Program-made: the position numbers and the translations under genes
DNA from: Methanocalculus sp.
Lineage (GTDB): Archaea; Halobacteriota; Methanomicrobia; Methanomicrobiales; Methanocorpusculaceae
Assembly: GCF_030651615.1 (NCBI RefSeq)
Contig: NZ_JAUSCG010000203.1
Span: 1-6,141 of the forward strand
DNA: 6,141 nucleotides
Direction: 5' to 3'
Notes under the pieces: model-generated
The model's database searches: none
What the model was told of the DNA's origin: nothing
What the model saw: the letters and a program-made list of their open reading frames with translations, nothing else
Part shown: positions 1 to 5,716 of the stretch, piece after piece
How the letters are laid out: each line of letters opens with the position of its first letter
Position numbering within the stretch: position 1 is the stretch's first letter

Positions 1-998
1 AGGACAGCAACACCGACACCAAGACCAACGAGCATATAGCCGATCTGGGAGACCGAGTGATAGGCCATCAGCCGTTTGACATCCTTCTGCGGCAGTGCCA
101 TCGAGACCCCGATGAACATCGAGAGGATACCGAGGATGATGATCACCCATCCGATCGTCACGACATTCAGTGTCAGGCCATATAACGTGAAGATGAGACG
201 GAAGATCGCATACAAACTCGCCATGCTGGAGACGATCAGAATCGCGGTAATGGATGATGGTGCACTTGAATAAGTATCAGGCGTCCAGAAGTGCATCGGA
301 ACCGACCCTGACTTCATCGCAAGTGCGGTGATCATCAGCACGATCGCAACAAGTGAGAGGCCTGAGAGGCTGATCACCGAGGCGATATACGCGATATTCA
401 GCGAGTTGTATTGGGCATAGAGCATCCCGACTGCGAAGAGGAAGAAGAGACCCGCAACGGTAGAGATGACGGCGTACTTCAGACCACCTTCGACCGAAAG
501 GCCGTTATTGATCCGGTATGCAGCAAGTGCTGCACCTGCAAGCGAGTTGATCTCAAGGAAGACAAAGAAGTTGAAGAGATCGCCTGTTGAGACCATCCCA
601 AAGATTCCGATCATCATCAGGAAGAGGAGGGCATAATACCCGTCCTGTCCGGTCTGTTCGGACTCACTCGCAATCGAGTATATGGTGACGGCAAACATCA
701 TGATCGCTGCTGTCAGGATCATAAACGCCGACATCGCATCGATGGTGAAGAGGATCCGGATCGGGACCCCTCCGGAATCGAAGGGGATCGTCAGTGCCGA
801 ATCGACTGCACCGAAGGCATAGACGATCGTGCCCTGAGTCAGCACCTCATTGACGATAACTAGGGCCGATGCAACGGTTGCAAGCATCGCAAGGATCGCC
901 CATGAGTTCCGTATCTGTCTGCCGAGCATCCCGATCAGTGGCATTGCAAACGCCCCGATCATCGGGAGTGCGATCAACAGTGCTGCGAACTGACTCAT
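1..998 (-). CDS. mnhD: MnhD/MbhH-type proton-translocating antiporter subunit (partial, C-terminus beyond left edge)
   Basis: A large polytopic membrane subunit of the family shared by Mrp antiporters, Mbh hydrogenases and complex I (NuoL/M/N-like), which moves H+ or Na+ through a membrane channel. About 332 residues are visible; the family is usually near 500, so the C-terminal third is missing only because the window ends. The chain is almost all hydrophobic helices. Family ion-path residues are in place: Glu149 in TGDLFNFFVFLEINSL, Lys229 in AMKSGSVPMHFWTPD, and the PQKDVKRLMAYHSVSQIGY stretch near 303-321 with Lys308 and His314. The first two correspond to the essential TM5 Glu and TM7 Lys of MrpD. 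The ATG at 998 overlaps the mnhC stop as ATGA and has AGGAGG about 9 bases upstream. It is the last visible gene of the operon. MnhD and MbhH cannot be told apart here, and an MrpA N-terminal relative is a weaker alternative. Confidence 0.93.
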   Translation of the reverse strand, partial: MSQFAALLIALPMIGAFAMPLIGMLGRQIRNSWAILAMLATVASALVIVNEVLTQGTIVYAFGAVDSALTIPFDSGGVPIRILFTIDAMSAFMILTAAIMMFAVTIYSIASESEQTGQDGYYALLFLMMIGIFGMVSTGDLFNFFVFLEINSLAGAALAAYRINNGLSVEGGLKYAVISTVAGLFFLFAVGMLYAQYNSLNIAYIASVISLSGLSLVAIVLMITALAMKSGSVPMHFWTPDTYSSAPSSITAILIVSSMASLYAIFRLIFTLYGLTLNVVTIGWVIIILGILSMFIGVSMALPQKDVKRLMAYHSVSQIGYMLVGLGVGVAV

Positions 999-1342
999 TC
1001 GCGGAGCCTCCTGACATTATTCGCTTCAACGGATCCGTATTTCCGATAGATCATCATGGCAAAAGCGAGGAGGAGTGCAGTTGTTGCAAACCCGATGACG
1101 ATGTTTGTCAAAGTCATCGCCTGCACAGTCGGGAGCACCATATCTGCATCAGGTGCATTCGTAAAGATCGGGGCAATCCCTCCGATCCGGTATCCGAGAG
1201 ATACAAGGAAGAGGTTTGCAGCCCCCTCGATGATCGCAAGCCCCATGATCATCTTTATGATATTCTTCTTCAGGAGAAGTGTTGCAATCCCGATCCCTGC
1301 GATCAGGATCACTGCGATATAGGGTATCTGTTCTGGTATCAT
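995..1342 (-). CDS. mnhC: MnhC/MbhG, NuoK-like antiporter subunit
   Basis: A small three-helix membrane protein of the MnhC/NuoK family (115 residues, normal length), part of the ion-translocating membrane arm. Hydrophobic segments lie at about 7-25, 28-50 and 75-99. Glu39 in the second helix (IIEGAANLFLV) sits where NuoK carries its conserved channel glutamate. The stretch LPTVQAMTLTNIVIGFA (about 70-86) matches the MnhC form 'DPLPQALVLTAIVIG', which separates MnhC from true NuoK. The ATG at 1342 shares its A with the mnhB stop (TGATG) and has AAGGAGA about 7 bases upstream. The end overlaps the next gene as ATGA. The C-terminal tail is short and charged (RRLRE), probably cytoplasmic. Confidence 0.94.
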   Translation of the reverse strand: MIPEQIPYIAVILIAGIGIATLLLKKNIIKMIMGLAIIEGAANLFLVSLGYRIGGIAPIFTNAPDADMVLPTVQAMTLTNIVIGFATTALLLAFAMMIYRKYGSVEANNVRRLRE

Positions 1343-1806
1343 CAGATCTTCTCCTTAATGCCTGAGAGGAGTGCAAGGAGGATCACACTGATCGCTCCGA
1401 CAACCTCAATTCCAACAGCGAGGTTCATAATCGGGATCAGCCCTCCTGTGTTCAGGTTGGCTGCGGTTGATCCAAACGCAACAAGATCTCCAAAGATCAT
1501 CCCACCGGATGCGGCCCAGTTGAAGAAGAACCCTGCTCCAAGCAGCATTGCCGAAAGTGCGGTGATGATGAAGAGGAGAAGTCCTCCTGATTCAATGGTC
1601 TTCATCACCGTCTTCTTCACAATCCTTGTACTCTCGTTATACCGGTATGCAAAGAGGAGGAGGAGGACACCTGAAGCGAGGACTGCTCCACCCTGGAAAC
1701 CTCCTCCCGGTGTGAGATGGCCGTGGATGACGATGTAGAAGCCATAGATTAGAATGAACGGAAAGAGGATATCTGCCGTTGTCCGAACAATTGAACTCAT
1801 CTGCAT
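1342..1806 (-). CDS. mnhB: MnhB/MbhF antiporter subunit
   Basis: A membrane subunit of the MnhB domain family, 154 residues, four predicted helices (about 12-28, 38-54, 73-95, 124-147). The family signature HGHLTPGGGFQGG is at 28-40, and the second conserved block NLAVGIEVVGA is at 128-138. In Mrp and Mbh complexes this protein packs next to MnhC and the MrpA C-terminal part. The ATG at 1806 shares a base with the mbhE-like stop (TAATG) and is preceded by GGAGGGA at a 6-base gap, so it is preferred to the ATG two codons later. The neighbouring MbhE-like gene encodes the piece that in bacteria is fused to MrpA, as expected for the archaeal Mbh layout. Confidence 0.95.
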   Translation of the reverse strand: MQMSSIVRTTADILFPFILIYGFYIVIHGHLTPGGGFQGGAVLASGVLLLLFAYRYNESTRIVKKTVMKTIESGGLLLFIITALSAMLLGAGFFFNWAASGGMIFGDLVAFGSTAANLNTGGLIPIMNLAVGIEVVGAISVILLALLSGIKEKI

Positions 1807-2072
1807 TATTCTTCCCTCCGTCTTCTGAAGACCAGCATTGTACCGAGGGCGGCAGTGAACAGGACCGCCGCCTCTCCAAGGGTATCAAAACCCCGGTAGT
1901 CGAAAAGGACGGCGGTTACGACGTTATTTGCTCCGCTCTCCAGCTGGCTGTTCTCAATGAAATAGCGATCCATCGGATGATCGACAGGCTCACCAAAAGA
2001 GATGCCACTCACGATGACGCCGAGCATTCCGACCATCAGGATGACGATGATGATCGAGAGGTTCCGTCTCAT
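1806..2072 (-). CDS. mbhE: MbhE-like subunit (C-terminal part of MrpA as a separate gene)
   Basis: An 88-residue membrane protein equivalent to MbhE of membrane-bound hydrogenases and to the extreme C-terminus of bacterial MrpA. It has an N-terminal helix (about 5-24), an extracytoplasmic loop (about 25-60), and a second helix (about 66-82) ending in an arginine-rich cytoplasmic tail (RRRREE). The hallmark stretch is NNVVTAVLFDYRGFDTLGE at 49-67, with Asp58, Arg60, Asp63 and Glu67; the DYRG(F/Y)DTLGE core is typical of the family. The ATG at 2072 overlaps the preceding gene as ATGA. Upstream lie AAAGGAG at 11 bases and GTGAT at 5 bases, both matching parts of the archaeal ribosome binding sequence. 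The N-terminal helix could be mistaken for a signal peptide, but it is more likely a permanent anchor. Confidence 0.9.
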   Translation of the reverse strand: MRRNLSIIIVILMVGMLGVIVSGISFGEPVDHPMDRYFIENSQLESGANNVVTAVLFDYRGFDTLGEAAVLFTAALGTMLVFRRRREE

Positions 2073-2323
2073 GCTTCATCACGCTCCTTTCGTGAAGTGC
2101 CACGGATGGCGATCATAAACGCAGCAGTCGAGAGGCCCGCTCCGATTGCAGCCTCTGCAATGGCGACATCAGGCGCCTGAAGGAGGTAAAACTCAAGAGC
2201 CAGGATGAAGCTGAATGCCCCAAATGCGATCGCAGCAGATACCAGGTCTTTAAAGGTGAAGACGAGTATCGCAGCACCGATCATTCCCAGGAGGAGGATG
2301 GTATGAAGAATCATCTCAATCAC
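2069..2323 (-). CDS. mbhD: MbhD-like (DUF4040) subunit, part of split MrpA
   Basis: An 84-residue protein with three hydrophobic helices (about 4-22, 27-46, 53-73), equivalent to MbhD and to an internal C-terminal segment of bacterial MrpA. Conserved features are Lys25-Asp26 at the start of helix 2, Glu44, and the signature LLQAPDVAIAEAAIGAGL at 47-64 with Asp52 and Glu57, which belong to the family's proposed ion path. The start is taken as GTG at 2323, giving an 8-base overlap with mnhG, because a perfect GGAGGTGA lies exactly 6 bases upstream. The ATG three codons later would leave a 15-base gap. The end overlaps the mbhE-like ATG as ATGA. Confidence 0.91.
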   Translation of the reverse strand: MIEMILHTILLLGMIGAAILVFTFKDLVSAAIAFGAFSFILALEFYLLQAPDVAIAEAAIGAGLSTAAFMIAIRGTSRKERDEA

Positions 2324-2675
2324 GTCTCTTCACCTCCGAAAGACGGTTCACAACAGATGGATCAGGCAACTGTCCACTCCTGTGTGCTGCCCGTGCGATC
2401 GCATGAGACCCGGTTGCATTCGTAAAGGCAAGGGCAATAACTGCGATGACCGTATGAATCGCAAGGGTCAGGTACTGAGTATCATTGGTGTTCATCAGCA
2501 TCCCGCCTGCATACAGCACCACTCCGAGTGCAAGGAAGATCGTTCCGAAGGTCGTCATCTTCGTCTCGGCATGGAGACGGGTATAGACATCAGGGAACCT
2601 GAGGATACCGATAACTCCAAGGGCATTGAAGAGAACGCCTATCCCGATGCATATCATTGCGGCTGTTGTGATCAT
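2316..2675 (-). CDS. mnhG: MnhG/MbhC antiporter subunit
   Basis: A small membrane subunit of the MnhG/PhaG family, 119 residues, with three helices (about 3-23, 43-62, 68-86). The first family block is GVIGILRFPDVYTRLHAETK at 20-39, followed directly by MTTFG. The second is NATGSHAIARAAHRSG at 86-101, a cytoplasmic segment with His91 and His98. In Mrp and Mbh complexes it stacks with MnhE and MnhF at the far end of the membrane arm. The ATG at 2675 overlaps the mnhF stop as ATGA and follows GGAGGGG at a 4-base gap. The C-terminal tail (102-119) is charged and variable, and its coding sequence contains the mbhD ribosome binding site. Confidence 0.95.
   Translation of the reverse strand: MITTAAMICIGIGVLFNALGVIGILRFPDVYTRLHAETKMTTFGTIFLALGVVLYAGGMLMNTNDTQYLTLAIHTVIAVIALAFTNATGSHAIARAAHRSGQLPDPSVVNRLSEVKRRD
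2330..2337 (-). promoter_or_regulatory. Strong ribosome binding site deciding the GTG start of mbhD
   Basis: The minus strand reads GGAGGTGA here, an uninterrupted complement of the archaeal 16S rRNA 3' end, 6 bases before GTG at 2323. It lies inside the 3' end of mnhG, so it works from within the upstream coding sequence. It is the best such site in the operon and argues for the GTG rather than the nearby ATG at 2314. Confidence 0.75.
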
Positions 2676-2929
2676 AATTCCCCTCCGATATACTTGGCTA
2701 TGGCAAGTGTGCCGAGGAATGAGAGGAGGGCATAGACGATCGCCACATCAACAAAGATCGTCTGCCCAAGATAGACTGCAAGAAGGATCATCGCCCCAAC
2801 CATCAGCGTGTTGATCGTGTCAAGGGCAACCACCCGGTCCGGAGCAGATGGGCCAATTGCAAGCCGTATTCCTGCAAAGAGTATCAGAAGACCAAGAACT
2901 ACAATGGCGATAAATACCAGATCAATCAT
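2672..2929 (-). CDS. mnhF: MnhF/MbhB antiporter subunit
   Basis: An 85-residue, three-helix membrane subunit of the MnhF family at its normal length. The signature GPSAPDRVVALDTINTL runs from 26 to 42; the family form is GP(T/S)xxDRVVALDxL. Asp61 within VDVAIVYALLSFLGT (60-74) is the usual charged residue in the third helix. MnhF is needed for assembly or activity of Mrp complexes; in bacteria it has also been linked to solute efflux, which cannot be judged here. The ATG at 2929 overlaps the mnhE stop as ATGA and has GGAGGA with a 7-base gap. It is followed by mnhG with the same ATGA overlap. Confidence 0.95.
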   Translation of the reverse strand: MIDLVFIAIVVLGLLILFAGIRLAIGPSAPDRVVALDTINTLMVGAMILLAVYLGQTIFVDVAIVYALLSFLGTLAIAKYIGGEL

Positions 2930-3453
2930 TCTGCAATCCTCCGAATCCAGGCCGGGATATTAAAGAAGGAGAAGAGCTCCCGAGCTTCGATACTCTTCTT
3001 TGTACGGATATCATCCGGGACATTGATCAGGTGAACAAAGAGATCACCACTCGCATCATCGATATCAACGGTGAGTGTTCCTGGTGTCAGGGTGATCGAG
3101 TTTGCAAGGATCAGTTGTCCGAGATCGGTCTTCATCCCGGTCCGTACCCGGACAATACCTGGCCTGACATTCCCTGTGATCACCCGGACCGCAACATCGA
3201 TATTTGCCCGTGCCATCTCGATGAAGAGCGGGATAACCGCATAGACTGCAAGAAGAAGAAGGCGGATGGGATTTGCCATACGGGGACTTCCGGTCCGGCA
3301 GAAGATTCGGGATGAGGCGATACCGACGATGATTGCAAGACAAAGCCCGATGATGAGTTCGCTTTCAGACCAGAGAATGATCGACCCTGATCCCGCCGTC
3401 AACAGAAGATAGACCGCATATGCGGCGATGGTTGTTACCAGGAAGCGGATCAC
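2926..3453 (-). CDS. mnhE: MnhE/MbhA antiporter subunit, first gene of the operon
   Basis: A 175-residue MnhE family protein, usual size. The N-terminal half has two or three hydrophobic segments (about 5-20, 25-50, 63-80). The C-terminal half is a soluble cytoplasmic domain with the family block LANSITLTPGTLTVDI at 116-131 and the HLINVPDD stretch at 141-148. The start is GTG at 3453: an in-frame TGA stands at 3460-3462, and the next in-frame ATG would remove 58 residues. There is no clean GGAGG before it, only a G8 tract (minus strand) about 10 bases upstream, so initiation may be weak or leader-dependent. It leads the eight-gene operon, and the region upstream carries TATA-like direct repeats. 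Confidence 0.94.
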   Translation of the reverse strand: MIRFLVTTIAAYAVYLLLTAGSGSIILWSESELIIGLCLAIIVGIASSRIFCRTGSPRMANPIRLLLLAVYAVIPLFIEMARANIDVAVRVITGNVRPGIVRVRTGMKTDLGQLILANSITLTPGTLTVDIDDASGDLFVHLINVPDDIRTKKSIEARELFSFFNIPAWIRRIAE

Positions 3454-3493
3454 GGGTGGTCAACCCCCCCCATGCAACGGCATTGCGCTGCCT

Positions 3494-3527
3494 TATAGCG
3501 TAAATAAAACCGTATAGACGGTAAATA
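3494..3527. repeat. Pair of imperfect direct repeats TATAG-n-GTAAATA
   Basis: On the plus strand TATAGCGTAAATA (3494-3506) recurs as TATAGACGGTAAATA (3513-3527). The exact shared 7-mer GTAAATA begins at 3500 and at 3521, 21 bases apart, which is two helical turns and would put both copies on the same DNA face. The second copy also contributes to a short inverted repeat, ACCGT-ATAG-ACGGT (3509-3522). The position just before the mnhE operon suggests a duplicated core promoter or an operator, but chance in an A/T-rich region is possible. Confidence 0.4.
3501..3509 (-). promoter_or_regulatory. Candidate TATA box (box A) of the mnh/mbh operon
   Basis: The minus strand reads TTTTATTTA, close to the archaeal box A form. 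A transcript start about 25 bases downstream would fall near 3478-3482, leaving a leader of roughly 25-30 bases before the GTG at 3453. A second TATA-like core, CTATTTAC (3521-3528), lies 21 bases further upstream and is an alternative. No convincing purine-rich BRE can be singled out, so this is tentative. Confidence 0.35.
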
Positions 3528-3575
3528 GGACGCACGCCCTATGTTTGTCATGATCAATAATGATCGTTTCCTGAA

Positions 3576-3591
3576 ATATGGTTTTCCATAT
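3576..3591. repeat. Perfect 6-bp hairpin/palindrome in the intergenic region
   Basis: ATATGG, a TTTT loop and CCATAT form a perfect inverted repeat between the divergent mnhE operon and the PP-loop gene. It is short and weak as an RNA hairpin. As DNA it could be a dimer-binding operator for either direction. Nothing else identifies its role. Confidence 0.3.
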
Positions 3592-3694
3592 CGGTAAGGA
3601 TAAAGAATACAGATCCCTCTGAGTTATTTTGTTATCAGCAGGGCTTATTGTTTGTAGCGAACTACTCGTTCTGTCTCTTCCGGATAATGATTCA

Positions 3695-3704
3695 GTTTTT
3701 AAAT
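3695..3704 (+). promoter_or_regulatory. Candidate TATA box of the PP-loop/PUA gene
   Basis: The plus strand reads TTTTTAAATG, an A/T run resembling archaeal box A. Measured from its centre, transcription would begin about 25 bases downstream, at or just before the ATG at 3727. That would give a leaderless or near-leaderless mRNA and favours ATG 3727 over ATG 3703, which overlaps the box itself. The preceding bases do not give a clear BRE. Confidence 0.4.
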
Positions 3705-3726
3705 GTTGCAGAGCAACGTGATCAGA

Positions 3727-5133
3727 ATGCAATCTCCGTACCTTGGTGCTATTCCCCTCCACTGGTGTGATTCCTGCCATGTACCGGTTCTTGGGAAGCG
3801 GTGTGGCTGTGGGGCACCTGCGCGGCATGTCGGGATCACCCCTCCCGGAGATGTCCGTCCGGCTTTTCCCTCAGATATTCGTCTCATCAACTCTATATTT
3901 GATGAAGCGTTCGGTCAACCGCTCATTCCGGACGGCCATATCGTCCTCCTGAACAAGGTCCCTGATGACGACCGGATGGAGGAGATCATCATCGGTGGAG
4001 CAGTCGTCGGTGCGATCCGCTATCTCCCCTCCGGGAGCCGGTGGGAGGCACTTCCCCGTCCTCAGGCCGGTCTTCTGATGCGCCCGAAGCGACGGTATGT
4101 GGTCGTTGATGATGGTGCTGCTCCATTTGTACAGGAAGGATCCAGTGTCCTTGCACCCGGTCTTGTAGAGATAGAATCTCACACCACGAAGGGTGACGAA
4201 GTCTTTGTCCTGACGGGTGATGGCACCTGTATCGGGGTCGGCCGCGCAAAGATGGGATCAGATGAGGCACGTTCAACAAGTCGCGGCCAGATCGTCCGTC
4301 TTCGGAAGAACAGTACTCAGACCTTCCTTCCGTCTCCTTCAACCTGGGATCAGGCTGTCATAGCAAACCGTGAGATACTTCTTTCGATGGAACAGGACTC
4401 AATCCGGTTCATCCAGGATCTTTCAGAACAAGAAACGCTTCCGATCACCGTCTCGTACTCAGGAGGAAAAGACAGCCTCGTCACCCTTATCCTGACGCTG
4501 AAGGCAATCGGACCAGTCCCCTTACTCTTTGCAGACACCGGCTTTGAATTTCCGGAGACCTATGAGAATATCGACAGAGTATGTGAACGGTACAAGGTCG
4601 AATTATTCAGCGAAGATGGTGAGGCAGGGTTCTGGAAGGGATTCCAAAAGCATGGCCCACCGGCGGTCAACCTCAGGTGGTGTTGTAAAGCCTGCAAACT
4701 CACGCCGGTGAACGATCTGATCGAAAAACAGTGGGGCGAATGCCTCTCACTCATCGGACAGCGGAAGTATGAATCTGCGAGGAGAATGAAGAGCAGACGG
4801 GTCTGGAGAAACCAAAATGTTCCAAACCAGCTCTCTGCAGCACCGATCCAGCACTGGAACGCACTCCATGTCTGGCTCTATCTCTTCCAGGAGAAGGCAC
4901 CCTATAATATACTCTATGAAGAGGGCCTCGACCGGATCGGGTGTTATATGTGTCCGTCAAGTGATATTGCCCATCTGAAGATGATCGAGGAGCGGTACCC
5001 GGACCTCTGGTCAAAATGGCGCTCTGCTGTTGAAGCATGGGCTGCAGCGGCAGGACGCTCTCCCGAATGGTTTTCGAGCGGTGCATGGAGAGTGAACAGG
5101 GGAGGAGAAGATGAAGAAGATAGCCATTATTGA
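3727..5133 (+). CDS. Zinc-ribbon, PUA and PAPS-reductase-like PP-loop protein
   Basis: Annotators usually label this family phosphoadenosine phosphosulfate reductase-like; the substrate is unknown. Numbering is from the alternative ATG at 3703 (subtract 8 for the chosen start). An N-terminal zinc ribbon uses Cys22, Cys25, Cys34 and Cys36. A PUA-type RNA-binding domain covers about 129-203 (RRYVVVDDGAAPFVQEG, then GTCIGVGRAKM). The C-terminal half is a PP-loop ATP pyrophosphatase domain with SYSGGKDS (251-258), ADTGFEFPET (277-286) and IGQRKYESARR (351-361). Cys327-Cys328 and Cys414/Cys417 give CC-X85-CXXC, the [4Fe-4S] pattern of APS reductases, but the C-terminal ECG(L/I)H catalytic motif is absent. 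ATG 3727 is chosen because a TATA-like box overlaps ATG 3703, and homology-like sequence (PYLG...LHWC) begins just after residue 9. RNA thiolation or another adenylation-based modification is inferred. The 3' end overlaps hisH by 23 bases. Confidence 0.88.
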   Translation: MQSPYLGAIPLHWCDSCHVPVLGKRCGCGAPARHVGITPPGDVRPAFPSDIRLINSIFDEAFGQPLIPDGHIVLLNKVPDDDRMEEIIIGGAVVGAIRYLPSGSRWEALPRPQAGLLMRPKRRYVVVDDGAAPFVQEGSSVLAPGLVEIESHTTKGDEVFVLTGDGTCIGVGRAKMGSDEARSTSRGQIVRLRKNSTQTFLPSPSTWDQAVIANREILLSMEQDSIRFIQDLSEQETLPITVSYSGGKDSLVTLILTLKAIGPVPLLFADTGFEFPETYENIDRVCERYKVELFSEDGEAGFWKGFQKHGPPAVNLRWCCKACKLTPVNDLIEKQWGECLSLIGQRKYESARRMKSRRVWRNQNVPNQLSAAPIQHWNALHVWLYLFQEKAPYNILYEEGLDRIGCYMCPSSDIAHLKMIEERYPDLWSKWRSAVEAWAAAAGRSPEWFSSGAWRVNRGGEDEEDSHY

Positions 5134-5716
5134 TTATGGACTTGGAAACCTGCGATCGGTCTTTCGCGGGATAGAACGGGCAGGTGCGACTCCAATAATT
5201 ACCCACGATACTCTGGAGATCGAATCATCAGATGGTATTATCCTGCCCGGTGTCGGGGCATTCTCTGAGGGTATGGGAAAACTATCGCCGGTCAGACAGA
5301 GTCTCCTCTCGGTCGCCGGTGATCTTCCACTCCTTGGAATATGCCTTGGGATGCAGATGCTGATGGACGAGAGCGAGGAGCATGGGAATCATCAGGGTCT
5401 TTCGTTGATCCCGGGGAAAGTCCGAAGATTTCAGGCAAAACCCGGAATGAAGGTCCCTCATATGGGCTGGAATACACTTCATCATACACTGCCGGATGAT
5501 CCTCTCCTCGAAGGCATACCTGAAGAGAGTTACGTTTATTTTGTCCACTCTTACTTTGTCGATACTCCTCCAGAGTACCGGCTCTGTGAAACAGAATATA
5601 CGACCGTGTATGCGTCAGCTGTGAAGAGAGGGCTCATCTATGGGGTGCAGTTCCATCCTGAAAAGAGTGGTCCGACAGGTCTTCTGCTCCTGAAGAACTT
5701 CATCGGACTCGTTTAA
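5111..5716 (+). CDS. hisH: Imidazole glycerol phosphate synthase, glutaminase subunit HisH
   Basis: The class I glutamine amidotransferase partner of HisF. HisH releases ammonia from glutamine, and HisF uses it to turn PRFAR into imidazole glycerol phosphate and AICAR in cytoplasmic histidine synthesis. Length is 201 residues, typical. The catalytic triad is Cys78 in LLGICLGMQML, with His182 and Glu184 in GVQFHPEKSG. The N-terminal IIDYGLGNLRSV (6-17) and the oxyanion-strand motif LPGVGAF (45-51) are HisH-specific and separate it from GuaA, PabA and CarA relatives. ATG 5111 has GGAGG at 5101-5105, 5 bases away, inside the upstream gene, so coupled translation with the PP-loop gene is likely. 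No hisF or other his gene is in the window. The last 17 bases overlap the convergent minus-strand gene. Confidence 0.96.
   Translation: MKKIAIIDYGLGNLRSVFRGIERAGATPIITHDTLEIESSDGIILPGVGAFSEGMGKLSPVRQSLLSVAGDLPLLGICLGMQMLMDESEEHGNHQGLSLIPGKVRRFQAKPGMKVPHMGWNTLHHTLPDDPLLEGIPEESYVYFVHSYFVDTPPEYRLCETEYTTVYASAVKRGLIYGVQFHPEKSGPTGLLLLKNFIGLV

Noticed and set aside
869..1738. A 289-codon open frame on the plus strand opposite mnhB, mnhC and the start of mnhD
   Set aside because: It is antisense to three well-recognised membrane genes, has no recognisable domain and is rich in Pro, Arg and Ser, as expected for the reverse reading of codon-biased genes. The overlapping gene chain explains the DNA fully.
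3464..3471. C8/G8 homopolymer as a phase-variation switch for mnhE
   Set aside because: I read the two upstream ATG frames with the tract lengthened or shortened by one base. They end in TGA or miss the mnhE frame, so slippage does not create an extended or alternative mnhE product.
3454..3726. A structured small RNA or riboswitch in the divergent intergenic region
   Set aside because: Only short stems (5-6 bp) can be drawn and no known riboswitch core or conserved RNA pattern was recognised; promoter and operator elements are a simpler reading.
3989..4342. Minus-strand open frames inside the PP-loop gene and hisH
   Set aside because: They lie opposite conserved domains, show low-complexity basic and Ser/Pro-rich translations, and have no ribosome binding site or domain signal.
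3727..5133. A true assimilatory PAPS or APS reductase
   Set aside because: The C-terminal ECG(L/I)H catalytic motif is missing, RNA-type PUA and zinc-ribbon domains are fused to it, and no ATP sulfurylase, APS kinase or sulfite reductase gene is in the window.
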